A stretch of 64,000 bases of DNA from Strobilurus pachycystidiatus (Eukaryota; Basidiomycota; Agaricomycetes; Agaricales; Physalacriaceae). The notes beneath the pieces are model-generated. The model ran no database searches, was not told the DNA's origin, and saw nothing but the letters and a program-made list of their open reading frames with translations. Where the stretch lies: positions 1,364,001 to 1,428,000 of the forward strand of contig JAHLMK010000008.1 of assembly GCA_019915135.1 (NCBI GenBank), written 5' to 3'. Positions 61,270-64,000 of this stretch are shown piece by piece; positions within the stretch are counted from its first letter, which is position 1; each line of letters starts with the position of its first letter. A program made the position numbers and the translations under genes.

Positions 61270-61767
61270 TTTGAACATTATCTCGCTCTGCTCTTTGCTC
61301 ATGATTGACCTCTCGTATTGTGCTGCGGACATGTACATGGACTGATAATTAGCCTGTATTTCGTATTTCGCGTAAATGACATTGTGTCCCATAAATGGAC
61401 TTGTACAGAATTGCTGCTCGGTGCTGGCAGTGCTCGGTGCCCCGTGCCCTTGCCGTGCCCGGCACTCGGTTTGGCGAATTGTCTCACGTTGATTTGGCCA
61501 TAGGCCGCACTTCGTACTCACCTTCATTCGTATCATCTCCTGTTCTCTCGTCGACTTTCCGGCAATTGACCTTATCAAAAGATCATCTCAAAGCTATCTG
61601 ATGTCAATGCTGAAGTGGCTAAAGAGGGTTACCGTTTCTGGAGGCGACAAAAGGACGAACAAAGGGCTTGATCAAAGCTGGGACCGCTACTATAAAGCTC
61701 ATGAATGGGGGACTTTATTCTGCACAACAACTCGACTATCCTTCGCATTCTTCACATCCTCATCCAA
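61270..61767. other. Intergenic, no gene seen
   Basis: DMC1 3' flank and the promoter of the next gene. Short frames only. A CT/GC-rich tract with repeated GTGCT or GTGCC occurs near 61425-61470. Confidence 0.4.
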
Positions 61768-62691
61768 ATGTCTCCTCGCAAGCGTTCCCCGAAGAAAATT
61801 TCTTCCCCACACCCAATGGTGACGCGCTCTCATGTCCAGAGTGAGGAGCCGCGCGTCGTTGTTGTCCAACCTAGCCCCGCCGCCCCTCGCCATGCGCCTA
61901 ATCTCGCCGGTCGACTCCGTGGTCCTCCAGAATCCCCGGCCGCCGCTGAACTTCGAGGTCAATCACTTGCCCAGTATAGCAGCATCAATCATCATCACGC
62001 TCCTACTATCCCCGAGTCCACGCCGTCTAAGGCAACGTATAGAGGGCAAAAGCGCGATTTCTACGTCAACAAGAAGGCTCGTAGTCACTCTCCCAAACAC
62101 CAGGACATCTTAGAGAGTCACAAGAGAGCTGCCAAGGGGAAGCAGAAATCGCTTTCCAGGACCACTTCTCATACCGGTTCATCGCGCAACTCTTCGACTT
62201 CTGAAGTAGATGCCGACGGTGACACTGCGATGGATGACAACGCACCTCGGACTCCTACGCAGCGCTATGAAGTGCTTGTCCCTCCCAATGCCCCGCGTCG
62301 TTCGCCTAGGACTTCCCGGCGCCAGGGCCTGTGGGTCGGTGTGGCTGGCCCGTCCAGACACCCAAACATGTTGACTGTCATGGAGGAGGATGAAAGTTTG
62401 AGTGCATCATCCTCCACTTTCGCCATCTCTCAGAACTTTGGAGCGTCAAGCTCTTTCGCCCACCTCAGTCAGCCCCCTCTTCAACTCGTCACTCGTCGAG
62501 CGTCAGTGGACGAGGTGGCTGCAATGCTTTTGAATCCGACACCATCTCCCAACGCTGCGGCCTTCAATGAAGGTACCAACGCAGACGTGTCATCTACAGA
62601 CATTGCGCCTCAAAGGCAACCTCTCCCACCCAACTATCCCAAGAACGAAGCCCTCCGCCGGGCTCCTACCTGGCGCGCTGACACCATATGA
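61768..62691 (+). CDS. Serine/proline-rich unknown protein
   Basis: Not recognised. One uninterrupted exon of about 307 residues from MSPRKRSPKKISSPHPMVT; an upstream in-frame ATG at 61705 exists but MSPRKRS is more natural. It is rich in Ser, Pro, Arg and Lys, with basic patches (YRGQKRDFYVNKKARSHSP, HKRAAKGKQKSLSR) that suggest nuclear localisation. No folded domain is apparent. There are repeated SP/TP sites, so phosphorylation is plausible. Ends RAPTWRADTI at 62691. Confidence 0.65.
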   Translation: MSPRKRSPKKISSPHPMVTRSHVQSEEPRVVVVQPSPAAPRHAPNLAGRLRGPPESPAAAELRGQSLAQYSSINHHHAPTIPESTPSKATYRGQKRDFYVNKKARSHSPKHQDILESHKRAAKGKQKSLSRTTSHTGSSRNSSTSEVDADGDTAMDDNAPRTPTQRYEVLVPPNAPRRSPRTSRRQGLWVGVAGPSRHPNMLTVMEEDESLSASSSTFAISQNFGASSSFAHLSQPPLQLVTRRASVDEVAAMLLNPTPSPNAAAFNEGTNADVSSTDIAPQRQPLPPNYPKNEALRRAPTWRADTI

Positions 62692-63051
62692 TTTATGTAT
62701 CCTCGTACCTCTACCGGATATGCCCTTCCTCTTCTATGCTGTCATACATCAATCTCATGCTCAACTCCTCTTGTTCCACCTTTTTATATGTACATACTGT
62801 GGCTAGCTCTGAAATAAATATTAACAACTGTATCTCGAAGTACCCGGCGTTCGCATCTGTGCTGTCGCCCACCGCCGCCACCGGAGGTAGAGTCCGCCAG
62901 GAACCCTTGGGGAACCCCTTCAGCACATGTTACTCCACATTGCAGCTGCCAAGTCTGTCGATAGCTCAGGATAGCTCTCTGCCTCGTGTATCTTGCCCGA
63001 TAAGCACGTTCGTCCGTATGGGACCAGCTGGGCTCATATATAAAACCCAGC

Positions 63052-64000
63052 ATGCGCGTGGATGTGCGAAGTCCAGTCATAGTCATGTTCGGTCTTCTAG
63101 CTCCAGTTGCACTCTTGCTGACTTCTTCAGCGCTATGCGCGCCAGACTCTCGCGTCGCGCACTGGCAGCTACCGAGCACGATCCCAAGCCTTCTGAGCTG
63201 CTCCTCCCAACCGTCGACATTCTCGTGCGAAAACACCACAGTCATCGAGAACACTTGCTGTTCACCAACGCCGGGAGGGCTCGTTTTACAGACGCAGTTC
63301 TGGAGCACGTACACCGGCTTGGAAAAGAAGGGGCAATTGCTTCCTGCCGGAAGTTGGACCATTCACGGTCTCTGGCCGGATAATTGTGATGGGTCTGTGC
63401 TTCATACGACTGAGAGGTTGAAAAGATAGTTCAACATCCCTCTAGGTCTTATGAACAATATTGCGACTTTTCCCGCCAATACGATCCAACTCCATCGCCG
63501 AGTAATTTGCCCAATGGCACCACAATACCTGTGTATACTGGTCCTGCCATTGACACCTTCATCAAAAAGTTCAGCCGCAAGGACCTGTTGGATTACAGTA
63601 CGTCCGAGTTTTGCGTGGCATACACCGATGTTGACCATGAGACGTCAAGTGAATGATTACTGGGTCAACCAAAATGCTCCCAATACCGATTTCTGGGCTC
63701 ACGAGGTATGCATACGTCTCGTCTTGTACACCGCTTTTCTGATTCACCTTTGTTATCCATACTAGTTCTCAAAACACGCGACGTGCACATCTACATTTGA
63801 CGTCGCTTGTTATGGCGACGCTTATATTGAACATATGGAAGGTGAGTAATAGCAGTACACAAGGACAGATGTTCTGATTGTCACGACGGCAGTTGTGAAC
63901 TTCTTTGACGCGGTGATCAGAGCGTACAAGCAGTATCCCACTTTCGACATCCTAGCGGCGTAAGCTTTCCATATACACCCGATCAAGTCACTGACTGGAT
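63052..64000 (+). CDS. Secreted RNase T2, cut by the window end
   Basis: Endoribonuclease of the T2 family, secreted or vacuolar. The signal peptide is around MFGLLAPVALLLTSSALCA; the start may be 63052 or 63085. Cysteine-rich N-terminus (CENTTVIENTCCSPTPGG). Catalytic segment 1 is SWTIHGLWPDNCDGSY and segment 2 is DFWAHEFSKHATC, with both catalytic histidines present. The glycine usually found in KHGTC is alanine here. Introns at about 63390-63446, 63600-63650, 63707-63765 and 63842-63891. The last exon reads VNFFDAVIRAYKQYPTFDIL and runs out of the window, so the C-terminus is missing here. Confidence 0.92.

Overview
The window looks like nuclear DNA of a filamentous basidiomycete (Agaricomycetes; inferred to be near Polyporales). 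The evidence is small spliceosomal introns of about 45-60 nt in almost every gene, fungal core genes, a divergent homeodomain gene pair of the A (HD) mating-type locus, and two genes that classically flank that locus in mushrooms: the beta-flanking gene and glycogenin. No bacterial, plasmid or viral features were seen.

Layout. (1) 1-5060: arm A of a long, decayed repeat. (2) 5637-7917: a kinase-like gene with a Crinkler-like N-terminus, then a poorly resolved small gene. (3) 9993-15137: the mating-type core, HD2 (minus) and HD1 (plus) sharing a promoter of about 90 bp. (4) 16720-21290: arm B, homologous to arm A but in opposite orientation, so the two arms bracket the HD pair as an inverted repeat with an 11-12 kb loop. 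(5) 21.3-26 kb: more decayed copies of the same family plus one small gene (22785-23434) that resembles part of it and is still open. (6) 26.1-51.6 kb: dense housekeeping genes: APN1 endonuclease IV, beta-flanking gene, F-box gene, a LEA-like stress protein, glycogenin, an ABC1/ADCK2 kinase-like protein, cohesin loader MAU2, a damaged beta-lactamase-like gene, an NDUFA9-type protein, REV7, sorting nexin SNX4 and a PTM1/GPR107-type seven-helix protein. (7) 52-56 kb: one small gene, then about 3.3 kb of relic sequence. (8) 55.9-64 kb: RNA polymerase III subunit RPC34, a dual-specificity phosphatase followed by a catalytically dead relative, meiotic recombinase DMC1, a serine-rich unknown, and a secreted RNase T2 cut by the window end.

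How the genes relate. HD1 and HD2 should form the heterodimeric regulator that decides compatibility after mating. Most other genes are ordinary cellular functions held in the mating-type neighbourhood. Several concern chromosomes and DNA: DMC1 (meiotic strand exchange), MAU2 (cohesin loading), REV7 (translesion synthesis) and APN1 (base excision repair).

Most notable: the inverted repeat around the mating-type core; an HD1 homeodomain whose third helix has lost the WFxN signature; three frame-supported GC-AG introns; and several genes with single damaging or inactivating changes (beta-lactamase-like, PTM1-like tail, second phosphatase).
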